Positions 5,877-6,699 of a stretch of 6,699 nucleotides of DNA are shown one piece after another; position 1 is the first letter of the stretch, and each line of letters opens with the position of its first letter. The DNA comes from an uncultured Pseudorhodoferax sp. Its GTDB lineage: Bacteria > Pseudomonadota > Gammaproteobacteria > Burkholderiales > Burkholderiaceae. Location of the stretch: contig CAJYRH010000127.1 of assembly GCA_913776795.1 (NCBI GenBank), positions 1 to 6,699 of the forward strand, in the 5' to 3' direction. The notes below the pieces were generated by a model that saw only the letters and a program-made list of their open reading frames with translations, searched no databases and was not told the DNA's origin. Made by a program: the position numbers and the translations under genes.

Positions 5877-6560
5877 TCAACGCGGTGCCAACAGGCGGTT
5901 GGACAACACGAGTACGGTGATGGACAGCACCGAGGTGATGACGACCAGCAGCAGCGCCAGGTCGTCCTGCCCGGCCTGGCTCGCGTCGTAGATGGCCATG
6001 GACAGCGTTTGCGTCTGCTGAGGGATCGACCCGGCCACCATCAGCGAGGCGCCGAACTCGCCCATGGCGCGCGCGAAGGCCAGCAGCGTGCCGGCGAGGA
6101 TGCCTGGCCAGGCCAAGGGCAGCGTGATGCGCAGGAAGACCGAAAGCGGCGACTGCCGCAGTGTGGCTGCGGCAGCCTCCAGCGAACGGTCGACGCCGGC
6201 GAAGGCGGCGCTGGCGGACTTGAGGACCAGCGGCAGCGCCACGATGGCCGAAGCCACGACGGCGCCGTGCCAGCTGAAAATGATCGAGTAGTCGAAATGC
6301 GTACGCAGCCATGCGCCGAGCGGACTGCGCCGGCCTGCCAGCACGAGGATTCCGTAGCCGACCACCGTGGGCGGCAGAACCAGCGGCAGCATGCAGGCGG
6401 CCTCCAGCACCTGGCGACCAGGAAAACGGCAGCGCCCGACCAGCCAACCCAGGGCCGTGCCCAGCACCAGCGCCACAGCAGTGGCCCAGCCGGCCACCCG
6501 CAGCGACAGCATCAGGGGGTGCCAGTCCATCCCGGCCAATAGCGCGCGCGTCGTGTCCAT
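5877..6560 (-). CDS. modB: Molybdate ABC transporter permease
   Basis: 227 residues (E. coli ModB 229). It is an inner-membrane channel subunit expected to work as a dimer with two ModC subunits and periplasmic ModA. Family signatures include GWLVGRCRFPGRQVLEA (38-54), MLPLVLPPTVVGYGILVL (57-74), the FSWHGAVVAS stretch (95-104) and FARAMGEFGASLMVAGSIP (162-180). Five or so membrane helices can be drawn. The ModC-coupling EAA loop reads LEAAAATLRQSPLSVFLRITLP (127-148). Arg-135 sits where the loop normally has Gly (TLG). The ATG at 6560 gives the expected family N-terminus, but no Shine-Dalgarno precedes it within 15 nt. The gene lies 48 bp downstream of the ModE-like stop and 2 bp upstream of modC. 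modA is absent from this side and may lie beyond the right edge or elsewhere. Confidence 0.94.
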   Translation of the reverse strand: MDTTRALLAGMDWHPLMLSLRVAGWATAVALVLGTALGWLVGRCRFPGRQVLEAACMLPLVLPPTVVGYGILVLAGRRSPLGAWLRTHFDYSIIFSWHGAVVASAIVALPLVLKSASAAFAGVDRSLEAAAATLRQSPLSVFLRITLPLAWPGILAGTLLAFARAMGEFGASLMVAGSIPQQTQTLSMAIYDASQAGQDDLALLLVVITSVLSITVLVLSNRLLAPR

Positions 6561-6583
6561 AAAGATACAACGACGATTCTTGC

Positions 6584-6603
6584 ACAGCGCGCCACGGCGC
6601 TGT
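6584..6603. repeat. Inverted repeat (hairpin) between ModE-like gene and modB
   Basis: ACAGCGC (6584-6590) and GCGCTGT (6597-6603) form a perfect 7-bp stem with a 6-base loop. It lies 5 bp beyond the ModE-like stop codon and 23 bp before modB. There is no T-run on either side, so it is not a classical intrinsic terminator. It could attenuate, process or stabilise a shared mRNA, or be an operator. Confidence 0.5.
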
Positions 6604-6608
6604 ACCGG

Positions 6609-6699
6609 CTACGGTGCGAGCAACCGAAGGAGGGCGGCAATGTCGGCCGCGGCAGCAAGCCGCGCCGTGCTCTCGATGGCGCGATAGCGCGTCACCAGT
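6609..6699 (-). CDS. C-terminal end of a ModE-like winged-helix regulator (partial)
   Basis: Only the last 29 codons are inside the window, ending with TAG at 6609-6611. They read LVTRYRAIESTARLAAAADI, then AALLRLLAP. The opening resembles the end of the winged-helix domain of ModE and its single-domain relatives (E. coli ModE has LTRYGQRLIQLYDLL at the same place), where a long dimerisation helix begins. The stop comes soon after, so this protein would lack the TOBE domains with which full-length ModE binds molybdate. The position just upstream of modB on the same strand supports a role in molybdate gene control. The identification rests on a short segment plus context. A LysR-type fragment or unrelated helix is possible. 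Confidence 0.5.
   Translation of the reverse strand, partial: LVTRYRAIESTARLAAAADIAALLRLLAP

Noticed and set aside
5086..6585. 499-codon fusion of modC with an upstream segment
   Set aside because: The upstream part is modB read in the wrong frame. modB and modC each have complete, family-typical boundaries at 5877 and 5874.
6584..6603. Intrinsic terminator for the ModE-like gene
   Set aside because: The stem is good, but no run of T follows on either strand. It is kept only as an inverted repeat.
6640..6687. 15-codon plus-strand ORF (ATG at 6640) with a strong GGAGG seven bases upstream
   Set aside because: The SD-like GAAGGAGGG is the complement of CCCTCCTTC in the ModE-like coding end. 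The product is Ala-rich and very short, with no supporting promoter.

Overview
This is a GC-rich (roughly two-thirds G+C), gene-dense chromosomal stretch. It looks like a member of the Burkholderiales (Betaproteobacteria), most likely Comamonadaceae-like. The evidence is a PolA that starts MSDMNTLLLVDGSSYLYRA, an aminoglycoside-phosphotransferase-fold homoserine kinase starting MAVFT, and a BPSS1780-type membrane protein directly behind it. The gene set polA / DUF2782 / thrB is also adjacent in Pseudomonas, so the block is ancestral rather than acquired. No phage, transposon, tRNA, rRNA or CRISPR sequence was seen.

Layout. Positions 1-133 are non-coding and hold a 24-bp GC-rich tandem repeat that decays towards the 3' end of polA. 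polA (134-2938, minus) encodes a full-length DNA polymerase I with intact 5'-nuclease, 3'-5' proofreading and polymerase motifs. A 54-bp divergent control region (2939-2992) separates it from a plus-strand run of three genes: a small secreted DUF2782 protein (2993-3340), homoserine kinase thrB (3345-4316) and a six-helix BPSS1780-family membrane protein (4313-5083). These three are 4 bp apart and then overlapped by ATGA, so they look like one transcription unit. The two outward-facing -10-like boxes in the control region are mirror images (CATTGT...ACAATG). Each lies where transcription would begin at, or one base from, the ATG, so both polA and the DUF2782 gene may be made from leaderless mRNAs.

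The right-hand part is a minus-strand molybdate uptake cluster. A ModE/LysR-like winged-helix protein enters from the right edge (only its C-terminal 29 codons are in view, 6609-6699), followed by modB (5877-6560, permease) and modC (5086-5874, ATPase). modA is not between them. ModC lacks the C-terminal molybdate-binding TOBE/Mop domain, and the regulator seems to stop after its DNA-binding part. ModC ends 2 bp from the end of the BPSS1780 gene in a tail-to-tail arrangement with no visible terminator.

Overall this is ordinary housekeeping plus a metal-oxyanion importer. I found no convincing undescribed system. The points most worth a second look are the mirrored, possibly leaderless divergent promoter, the tandem array behind polA, and the reduced, partly substituted Mod system.
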